The position numbers and the translations under genes are program-made. Below are positions 33,607 to 43,114 of a DNA stretch of 64,000 bases, one piece after another; the stretch's first letter is position 1; every line of letters begins with the position of its first letter. Below the pieces are notes generated by a model. The model was not told the origin of the DNA and ran no database searches. It saw only the letters and a list, made by a program, of their open reading frames with translations. The DNA comes from Prinia subflava (Eukaryota; Chordata; Aves; Passeriformes; Cisticolidae). Location: contig NC_086254.1 of assembly GCF_021018805.1 (NCBI RefSeq), forward strand, positions 3,459,001 through 3,523,000, in the 5' to 3' direction.

Positions 33607-36600
33607 TCAAGTCTCGTGGGGCTGGATGAGCCCCGGTGCCCAGGAGATGCGTCGGGGAGCTTTGCCTGCCCGGCGATCCTGTGAGGCAGCAGGGCCTGGG
33701 GGTGAGAGGCAAGGGTAAGCCCCGACTTCCCAGGGGCTGATCCCATCTGGGGCAGCTCTGCCAGCCCAGGACAGGGCAGCAGGAGGGTCACCTGCTTGGC
33801 CAGAGACCCCCAGGGACCAGATGCAGACCCACAGAAAATCAATCTCTTCTTTCCCCAATGCCCGTGCCCTGGCAGGGCCGCACCTGGCTCCTCCTGTGTC
33901 CTGATCAGCGGGGGAAGATGGTCATCACGGCCCCTCGAGATGGGTGCACCACTGCCCAGCAGCTGCGGATCTCTGGGCTGGGAAGGAGAGAGCAGCTGGC
34001 TGCAGCGTGGGGCCCAATTCAGCATCCCCAGCAACCCTCCCAAGGCTGCTCTCCCCGGGGAAACTGAAGGTACAAATTCCCCCTGGACACTCAGCAGTGC
34101 CCTGCCAGCCCCTGTGACACATGCCATGTCCCCACCTCCATCATCCTACCTTGTGGGGGAGCGCCATGAGTCCCTGCAGAGCTGTCCTGCTCTGGGGGGA
34201 ATCCTGAATGGGGGGCAGTGTGGAGCTGCTGCTCTGGTGGTCCCCCGAGCTCTGCAGCACACGGGACACACTGCCATGGACCACAGGCCTCCTGTGGGAT
34301 GGGGCAGAGGATGCTCAGTGCCCAGCCCTGGGGCATCTCTGCCTTCACCCTGCTGTGCCAGGGAGGGCACTGGTGCTGCTGCCTGCAGGGGCATGTCCCT
34401 CCCAGCTCCTGCCCACGTGCTGCAGGAGACCCAAGCCCTGCTTTCTGTGGCAGGGCTCCCCTGCCCCTGGGAGCCAAGACTGTGTCCTCCAAGCCCCTAC
34501 CTTTGGCTGTGCTGCGGATCCTTGCTGGGGGGCATTGGCTGCAAATATGGGAGTGTCTCGGGGTACCTGTGGAGGGCAGGAGTCACAGGTGTGTGACAGG
34601 GGACAAACAACCTGTTCCTGTTGGAGGCAGCAGCCCCAAACCCATGGGATTGTACCCAAGGGCATCCCGGTGCCTGTAGCCCTTGGGATGAGTCCCCTGA
34701 GCCCCTGCAGATGGGCAGGGCTGCAGAGGGGGCTGCCCACATCAGAGCCTCCCAAGCAGTCACTGTCACCCCTGTGGCCAGCACAGGGGGTCACTGGTGA
34801 CACCCATGTCCCCCATGACAGCCCCAGAGCCCCCCGGTGCACTGGTGCTACTCACGGGCCAGGAACGTGCATGGTGAGCATGCGGTCACAGGACAGGCAG
34901 GAGAAGGGCACTGGCAGCTGCCTGAGGAGGGCGAGAGGAGAGGGCTGGGTGAGCTCGTGGGGCCACAGCCCTGCCCGCACACAGGCAGCAGCTGGCTGGC
35001 ACAGGCGGGGCCTGGCACGTCAGTGCACAGAGTCACGGCGTTTGCAGGCTGAACCTGGGCTCTGGAGCCTCTTTGTCCCCATCCCCAAGCTGCTGGCTGG
35101 TGCCAGGTGAAGGGCACAGGCACCCACGACACCATCCCAGCCAGCCCTTGCACTGTGTCAGCCCCTGTGTGGCCCCAAAGTCCCCCGTGTGCCTGTCCAG
35201 GCAGGCAGGGCACGGGCCAGCTGTGGGACACTGCGTGTCACAGCCCTGCCTGGCAGGAGGAGTGGCCATCTCCCAGGCTGGCTTCTGGGAGCCTTTGCAC
35301 CCACATGAGCGTTTTGTTTTGGGAGGGCTCCATGGTGCAGGTTTGCCCTCCTGGTGCCTCCTTTGCTGTGTGGAACCTGCTGCTGGTGGAAGGAGAAGGT
35401 GCAGCTGCTTCATCAGCATCCCCATGGAAGCAGCTGAATTGGTCCCGTGGCAGGGGAGTGCAAGGGCAGTGTCTGGGACAGGTGGAGGGAACGGGACCAT
35501 GGCTGTCCCCAAAGCCATCAGCATCTCCAGCACACTCACTTCTTAATCCCAGCAGCACTCTCACGCATCAGCCTATTCTCCAATTCTTCAATGTTCCTGT
35601 TCCACGTCTCCTCTATCTGATCACTGAATGTCTTCAGCTCCTCACGATCCAGCTGTGAAAGGAGCACAGCCTCAGCCAGCTGCCCCAGGATGTGACACGG
35701 AGGTCTCCAGGGTCAAGCCTGGAGGGGGATCCTCAGAGCGATGCTGCCTCAGGCTGTCCAGTCCCCCAGGTGCCAGTTTCTGATGCTGGGGCTCGAGGTG
35801 CCCCTCACCTTCTCATCCATTGCATCCCTGAACTGCTCCTGCACCATCTCCCACTGCTCCTTCTGCTCTGAAATCTGGTTCTGCAGCTCCTGCATCCTCT
35901 TATCCAGCTGCTCCATGACGGCTTCAAACTGGCTGCAATTGACTTTCCTGCCCAAGGCAGCTCTGTCCACCTTCTAGCAGAGAGGAACAGCAGGAGAGTG
36001 GTGAGGAAAGGGATGAGGAAGGACAGGCAGGGCCAGCACGTGTGAGGGGCAGAGGGAGAAGGGCTTCCTCCAGGCCATCGTGCCCCTCTCAGGGTGCTGT
36101 GGCCCCTCTTGCCCCATCACCCCGGTTGATGTTGGTCCCAGCATCTGAAGGGTGAGGGGCCCCACGTGCTCAGGAAATCCTCCCTCCCCTAGGCCAGTTC
36201 TGCCACCCAGCCCCCAAGGGACAAAGGGCATTTGTCACCCTGCCCAGGAACCCCTGGGCTGGCACAGAGTCCCCTGGAGACTGTACCAGGTCCATCGCTT
36301 CCCACATGTCCTGCTCATCTGCTTTCTCCTTCTGCAGCTTCTCCACAGACTGGAACAGCATCTGTCAGCACAGAAAGGAAGCTGTGACACCACAGCAAGG
36401 ATGGAGCAGCCTCCTGGGGCACAGCCAAGGAGCAGGGACAGCAGAGAGACAGATTCTCTGTGGTCCCCTGCCTGGAGTCTTTGTGGGGCATGCTCTGACT
36501 CCAAAGGGGTTTCAGCCACACACCCCAATTGCTCTCTGCTTTTGTTGAGAATCCTTCTGGAGACTCTCTGAGATGAGGCTGAGCTTCTCACAGTGCCTTT

Positions 36601-39021
36601 GAATCTGTACAACTGTAGCATCCTTGGGCTGCATCATCTCTGTGCCCTGCTACAGAGGAAAAACATTTGCTGCTGACCAAAGGGGGTCTGGCTGCTCCAC
36701 GGGGCACACGTGCATCACTCAGCCAGTGGCCACGAGCTCTCAGTGACAACAGGACGTTTGCATCAAGGCTTTAATTTCTGTCCATGCCGCTGAGTGCTCC
36801 AGGCCAGTTTGGGGCAGTTTGGGTCTCCCCCACACTCCAGCACATCTAGCTGGGCAATGCCCTCCATCCCCCATGCTGCCAGCTGCCTACCTGGCCCCGA
36901 GTCCTCACTGTTCTCTCAAGCTTGCCCATGGCCATGTGCCGTGACTCCAGGCAGTCCACCTGCTCCTGGAGTTTCTCATAGCGCCTGAGGAGCTCCCCCA
37001 GATGCTTGTTGATGTTGAAGGTGCAGTTTGAGCACTCTGCCTTTGCCTTCTCCTGTGCCTCCTGCACAGTCCATGCTATCTCCCCTATCTCACTCAGCTG
37101 CAGGAAGGACAGAGGGAATTGGCTCAAGAGATGGGATGAAGGGAATCAATAGTGCTGGGTGGCCCCAGTCAGTCAGAGAATGTGGCTGGGAACCCCACCA
37201 GGACACCTGCACCGAGCCAGTGGGTGGTGGGAGTGCTTCCCCAGGACCTCACCTGCTCATTCAGCTTTTTGGCTGTCTCAGTCACCATCTGCTCCAGCAT
37301 GGCATTCTTCATCTCCTGCTGCTCTTCCATCCTCTGCAGATCACTCTTTGTCTCGTGCAGCACAGCCCTGGCCAGCGAGATGGGGGCAAGGGCAGGGTTA
37401 TCCCTGCAGGGCTGCTCGGGCACTGTCCCGTGCCTGCAAACCAGGATGCTCCCAGACCCCCAGGTGCCCTTGCAGCCCCCCAGGGTATGAAACCCACTTC
37501 TGTCCTCTTACTCAATTTGCTGAGAGATCTCCTTGCTGGTGTCCTCTTTCCACTTGGTTGTATCCTCCCTCAGCTTTTTAAGGTCCTCTCCCATCTTCTT
37601 CATCTGGGAAGGCCAGTGACAGTAGAGTCAGGGCATGGGGACATCATGTTGTCCCAGCATGGAGACCCTTCAGCTGCAGACCCAGGGCCCACCATCCTTC
37701 CCCCAGCTCCTCACTCATAACCCTGGGCTCACAGAGTCACACTGAAATTCCCCATGAGAGCCCAAAGGTGACATCACCCTGTAGCTCACCGAGGCAGCCA
37801 ACTCCTTCATCTTCTGTGCCATGCGGGTCTGTGCTGCCTTTATCCTGTCAATCTCCTCACGGAGATCCATGGACGGAGACATGTCCTAGTGGAGAGGGGT
37901 GGTGGGAGTCACTCTCTGGGGCGGGTCAGTGGGGCCTGGCAGGGCCCTGCAGGCAGCGCTGCCCGTGCGTCCAGCAGGGACGAGGGAGCTGAGGCTGCAG
38001 CCGGCAGAGCCGGGGGTGCTGGCTGCTGTCAGACCCACGGCCTGCTCCCAGCAGCAGCTCACCTCATCCTGCACCGCCTCGAGCTTCGTCTTGTCCTCTG
38101 CCTTGGGGTAGTGTAGGAGAAAGTGATATCAGAGATGAGGAGTGTGGGCAAATTGCCCTTCACCACCTTCACCCCACATCACCTCATCCTTCATCTCCTG
38201 GACCTTCGTCATGTCCTCTGCCTTGGGGTAGTGTAGGAGAAAGTGATATTAGAGACAAAGAGAGTGGGCAAATTGCCCTTCACCACCTTCACCCCACATC
38301 ACCTCATCCTCCATCTCCTGGACCTTCGTCATGTCCTCTGCCTTGGGGGAGTGTAGGAGAAAGTGGTATCAGAGACAAAGATTGTGGGCAAAAGAACCTT
38401 CCCCTCTGCAGTGATCTGCACAGACCTTTGACGCACTCGAGATTCCACCAGTGTCCTCATCAAGAGCCTGAGAAAGCGTTTAGGGAAAAAGGGATATCAG
38501 AGGTGATGGCCAGGGCAGCAACACCCCAAAGATCCCCACCCTGGCACGGGCAGCCCATGGCACAGCCGGGCCAGGAGGTCCCGGTGCTGCCAGCCCCAGC
38601 CCGGCTCAGTGCCAGGGCGCTGGAGCTCGTCCAGATGGCAAAGAGCCGCTGCCAGCAGCTCAGCCTGTACCTGTGCAGTGAGGGCAGGGCCGGGCCCTGC
38701 TGTGTGAGGAAGCAGGGAGGGGCTGTCTGGTGGGGGAGCACCCAGAGGGCTGGGAAGAGCCTCTACTTTGGACATGTGTTTCTTATAGAAATCCATCTCC
38801 TTCTTCATTTCTTTCACTTCAGCAGCCAGGTCAGCGAGTGAGGGGCCGCTGAGGTGTCCTGGCCACGGCTCCTCGGTGGTCAGGTACTGCACGTCCAGGT
38901 GCTCCAGCACGGCCTGCAGCAGCTTCCGCAGGGCCGCAAACTGAACAGTCCCCATCTGGGGCATCCCAATGGAGACATCCAGGAGCTGGGAGAGGCTGAG
39001 TGTGTCCAGGGACACTGCCAT
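33607..39021 (-). CDS. QRICH2/C16orf96-like DUF4795 coiled-coil protein, copy C
   Basis: Eighteen exons: 39021-38767, 38467-38426, 38341-38303, 38221-38183, 38101-38063, 37885-37790, 37603-37512, 37367-37253, 37097-36891, 36649-36524, 36361-36287, 35973-35809, 35652-35540, 34921-34856, 34566-34501, 34291-34150, 33977-33884 and about 33791-33607. They give ~651 codons, in frame. The N-terminal fold and CLSCD signature (about C476/C479) are intact. Exon 9 here, the counterpart of A exon 7, keeps a CSNC pair but not the polyglutamate run. Exon 2 is a divergent 14-codon exon. A 39-nt mini-exon is triplicated. The last exon has lost the ancestral acceptor (ccag to ccaa) and 1 nt, so the C-terminus is read in another frame (ends near 'QPHET'). 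The start is the ATG shared with A and B; an upstream in-frame ATG at 39,033 also exists. Confidence 0.8.
38063..38341 (-). repeat. Triplicated 120-bp unit containing a 39-nt coding mini-exon
   Basis: Mini-exons at 38341-38303, 38221-38183 and 38101-38063 recur with exactly 120-bp spacing. Each is preceded by 'ctcctacact(ac)ccccaag' and followed by a gtgatg or gtgagc donor. They encode AEDMTKVQEMEDE, AEDMTKVQEMKDE and AEDKTKLEAVQDE. All are phase 0, so each adds 13 residues to the coiled coil. Copy A has a single related exon (17421-17468). Confidence 0.85.
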
Positions 39022-39211
39022 GTCTGCATACACTCTGTCCCTGCTTGGTCACAAGTCTTGCTCTGTTGAATCTGTCAGGGATGAGCAAAAAGCATAATGA
39101 AGGGGCATAATGAAGCAAAAGCAATGATAAAAAGGATGAGCAGCCAGCAGACACCTTCCTCTTTGTTTGTCCATCAAAGGACTGCTCATGCCCCTCTTCA
39201 TCACAGCTCCC

Positions 39212-39224
39212 GTTGCCAGGCAGC
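39212..39224. promoter_or_regulatory. X-box-like site upstream of copy C (one mismatch)
   Basis: GTTGCCAGGCAGC is the X-box of copies A and B with one A-to-G change in the right half-site, 191 bp upstream of the copy C ATG. Confidence 0.55.
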
Positions 39225-39254
39225 GACCCCTGGGGGCCAGTGGGTCACAGACTC

Positions 39255-39585
39255 ATGAAGTCATGGAGTCATGAAGTCATGGAGTCATGGAATGGCTTGG
39301 GCTGGAAGGGGCCTCAAGGATCCTTTCTTTGCAATCCCTGCCTTCCACTAGACCAGCTTGCTCCAAGTCCCATCCAGGCTGGCCCTGGACACTTTCTGGA
39401 GTGGGGCAGACACAATTTCATTGTGTAATCTGTGCCAAGGCATCACGACCCTCACAGGGAAGATTTTCTTCCCAATACCCAATCTAACCCTGCCATCTCA
39501 CAGTGTGAAGCCATTCCCCCTTGTCCTGTCATTCAAGGCCCCTGTGCCAAGTCCCTGTCCAACCCTTCAGGAGCCCCTTTAATGA
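39255..39585 (-). mobile_element. CR1 LINE 3' fragment
   Basis: The minus strand reads as a CR1 3' end. On the plus strand 'gggctggaaggggcctcaaggatc', 'gctccaagtcccatccaggctggccctgga' and 'gtgaagccattcccccttgtcctgtc' are the reverse-complement hallmarks. It is the outer flank of copy C. Confidence 0.85.
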
Positions 39586-39979
39586 CTGAAAGCTCGCATG
39601 ACAGGAGAGGCCTCACTATTTTTCTTGTCATCAGTTTAAGACTTGGGTTACAGCTAAGCCAGTTTTTGATCTGCTGTGTCAGTGTCCTGTTCTGGGGCAT
39701 CTCATGTTCTTAGTTTCTCCTTGCATTGTGGAGGGGCAATAAGCCTGGCTTTGCTGTGCAGGTGAACTGTGAGTTACCACGGGCAGGGCACTGGAACAAC
39801 CACAAAGCCCCAGATGAAGTCCAAAGGGACATTTACGTTTGTTTCCTCAACAAGCGAGGGGTCCCCAAAGCAGCACCTGAGCGGAGACCACGGGTAGGGC
39901 CAGGAGCCCCACAGAGCTCAGCCCCTGGGAGAGAATGGCCAAACCTGCTGCTTTCACCTGGGTTTCAGACATTGGCTAC

Positions 39980-40335
39980 TCTCTGGTTTGGCACAGCAAA
40001 CCCAAGGCTGGCTTGGAGCATCCATTGGGATCAGCCCTTGCCAGGGAGGCAGTGGGGTGCTGTTCCTCATGCTGGAGGTGCAGGAGGGCCCCTGTGAGCT
40101 CCTCACTGAGCTGCAGGGTTATTGAGGCATTGTCTCTTTCCTCCTCTGGAGTGCAGGGCAAAGAGTCTCTGTGGGTGAAGCCTTTGCACAATTTCCTCCA
40201 AGCTGGGTTTTATGTCAGCTTGAGAGTCCATAAAGAAGACAATTGAATGATTTCTCCTGTCAATGTCCCCAAGACTGTGGGGGAAGACAAACCAAGTTCT
40301 TCCCTTCAACACCAACCAGCCTGTATCTGTGAGAA
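39980..40335 (-). repeat. Middle inverted-repeat block, right copy
   Basis: Reverse complement of about 15,780-16,170. It lies outside copy C exactly as the left block lies outside copy A. Confidence 0.9.
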
Positions 40336-40344
40336 TCATCCTGC

Positions 40345-40532
40345 ATCTCTGGGAAAAGAATGAAAATATCTTAAGAGAAGAAAGCCTTTAATGAGCATGT
40401 ACACGAGCAAGTACTAACCAATGAACTGAGTAGCAACAAGTTACTAACCAATTAAAATTGAACACAATGCTTTTAGAAACCAAATAAATATGAGCTGTGA
40501 ACAATAAAGTTTGCTATTCTGAATTACTGGAT
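40345..40532 (+). mobile_element. Possible LTR fragment at inverted-repeat junction
   Basis: 'aaataaatatgagctgtgaacaataaagtttgctattctg' combines a TATA-like box, a polyA signal and a U5-like end. It occupies the junction where the left arm has the 5.5-kb RBBP6-like locus. Confidence 0.3.
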
Positions 40533-40534
40533 TT

Positions 40535-41155
40535 TTGAAGGGGATTCTTCCTGTACAGAAGGTGCCTCTCTAGTAAGTACAGAGGAGGACACACCTTTCC
40601 CCTTTCTAGAATAGGTTCCAACCATCCAGTTTGCCTTCCCAGCATCATTAAAAAATACCATGACATCATTTTCTTTCTCCGATAGTTCAAATCAGAGCCT
40701 GGAGTGCTGTGGGGCAGTGCAGCCCGTGCTGCCTGCTCTGCCTCAGCACTCAGGGCTCTGTTTCTGCCTGCAGCTCAACAGCCTCACTCCTCCTTTGGAC
40801 TCTGGTGCCCCTCGCTCAGGGCCATCGAGCAGGGCTGGTTTTCCACCTGCTGGTTTGCTCAGCAGTGCTGCACTGCTGCCTGCTGGGGCAGCTGGGAAGG
40901 GCAGAGGCTTTAGGAAATCCTTTCCCAAGCGCAGCTGAAGCTTGGGAAGTTCTCTGCTAGTGGAGGTGTTGTGGCATCTACAGCACCTGGCAAGGTCTCC
41001 AACATTTCCTGCTTAGTTTCTGCTGTGCAGGAGGGAGTTGGCAAGCGTTGGGTTTGAACAGCCTGGGCTGTTGGACCATCTTGTCATTTTTGTCACCGTG
41101 TGCTTTGTCAGACACCTGCACAGTGACCGTGGCTGATGGTGTCACTATCTCAGAG
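40535..41155 (-). repeat. Outer inverted-repeat block, right copy
   Basis: Reverse complement of about 9,610-10,240 with near-identical sequence. Small open frames in both copies translate almost the same but are not recognisable proteins. Confidence 0.9.
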
Positions 41156-43114
41156 CTGTTACTGCCCACTGCAGTGCAGCACTCCCCGGTAACTGCACTG
41201 GTAAAGGCTCCGTGTCCTCCTCGCTGGCCCTTTCCATGAAGTCTGGACATCTTCGCTGTGCCCTTTTCACTTTTCTCCTCTAGTCTCTTGTTAGCTGTTT
41301 TGGTGATATCCTCACTGGTTTCAACAAGCTTTATCCCTCATTTCTTGCAAGTTTTGTTCCCCATTTCTTGCCCAGTTTCATCGAGTTCTATATTGGCTAT
41401 AACATATCTTATTCTTGCCCAAGTATGCCTAGGCACAATGCTTACAACCCCTTCAATCCCGAGACCCTGCACTGCACAGGGTCAGGGAACTGCTGGAGCA
41501 ACAAGAGTGTCTTCCCCACCTTGAAAAAAGAAAATAAGGGATATCAGGGATATCTGCACAGACTGTTACAGCTCTGGGATAGCGCTGCATGGACAGCTGG
41601 TGTTGGCATCAGGCACCTGTAATTTTCTTGGGGCCTTGCTCTGGAACAAAACCAGCACCTGCAAACCTCAGCTGCTCTTGGGAAGAATTTAGAACTTTCA
41701 GGTAATCTTGATAGTGGAAAATTTTAAATCCAGGAAACAGGGGAGGCAGGAAGCAAGGGGAAAATCATTCTAGTTTCTCCCATTATCTTCAGCATTCAGC
41801 AATACTTTCCTATAAAGGAAGGACAGCCCTTGGATGCAGGAAACACAGCAGGAGTAGATGGATGCTCCACTGCTGTGGGCAGTTCAAGGAAATGCCCAGC
41901 TGAGATGTACTGGAGGAGAAGGGAACACAGGTGACCTCACCCCTGGTAATAACAGCTGTGTTAATTAACCAGTACAGCCTCACCCTGATGAGTCACAGCT
42001 CTATCCAGTGAGGATGAGTGAGGTAAAAGAGGGGGTGATGGTGAGGGGAGCATCATCATGGAGGAGGAACCTTGAGGAGCATGAAGGAGAGAATCATGAA
42101 TCAGGATCCTGAGGAGAGAGAATCACTGCTGTGAGGTCACTCTGGGCCTGCAGTCACAGTCTGGCTGGGTGAAAGCTGCAGTCACAGTCTGCACACTGAT
42201 CCCTGCAGTCAGAGTTCAGCAGGAAATAACCAGCAGTCAGAGGCTGCAAGGGAAACCTGCAGTAGGAGCTTGCTGCAGCCAGAGTGAATAGTTGGAGTGA
42301 AGATAACTAAGCCATGAAGAGGAATAAACCAGGACCCTTTTAATGCTGTGTTCAACAAGAAGTCTGTGCCTCGGCTCATTTTTATCCTGTAATAAGAGGG
42401 CTGCTGCAACATTGTACCATAAAAAAGCACCAAACCCTGGCACAGATCTGTCCAGTCCTGCCTCATGGGTGACAGCATAACTCTGTAATGCTCAGAGCAT
42501 CCATATGGACATGTGGTGGGAACACAGGGCCAAGAGGGGCTGGGGGATGGCAGCTCCTCCGGGACTGATTCACAGCAATCCCCATTTCCATGTGCCCTGG
42601 TCTGTGGCAGGTGACCTGGAAGGAATGAGGATGACCCAATCCATGCAAAATGAAGGTGGCACTGCTCAAACAAGCGTGGATCAGTGCTGAGGTGCAGGGA
42701 GGCGGGTGTGGCACAGCACCCTGCAAGTCTCCTCACCTCAGGGTATTGTGGATATGTCAGTGAGGGACTGGGAGACAGATGGAAAATAATGATGGATTAA
42801 TAAATAGCACAGCCACTCTGGGGCTTGGGAGATCCTCGACAGCAGGAGCTGCCCAGCCTGGAGATGGAGCTGGGCTTGGCTGTGCCCGCCTCTGGCACAG
42901 GGTGCAGAGAGCAAGCGCTGCTGTGCCCAGCTCAGCTGCTGCCCAGGGCAGCTCTGCAGCCCCCAGCCACCTGCAGAGCCACAGAGCTCCAGGCCACTGC
43001 TGGGGCTCGGGGCAGGGGGAGAGGTGCCACAGCCCCGTGCCCCAGCCCCTTCCAGCTCGTGACAGTCTGTGCACTGCAGAACACCCTGAACACCCAACCC
43101 AGCAGCCCCAGGAT
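41156..43114. other. Intergenic region with no recognised gene
   Basis: Nothing supportable was found. It includes short open frames of unknown nature (for example 41,368-41,622 plus) and a GC-richer stretch at 42,830-43,070. The downstream G/T-rich sequence of the CLIP2 polyA site lies at its right end. Confidence 0.5.

Noticed and set aside
42209..42736. 175-codon minus-strand open frame
   Set aside because: No recognised domain, low-complexity repeats (cctgcagtcacagtctg) and no splice partners.
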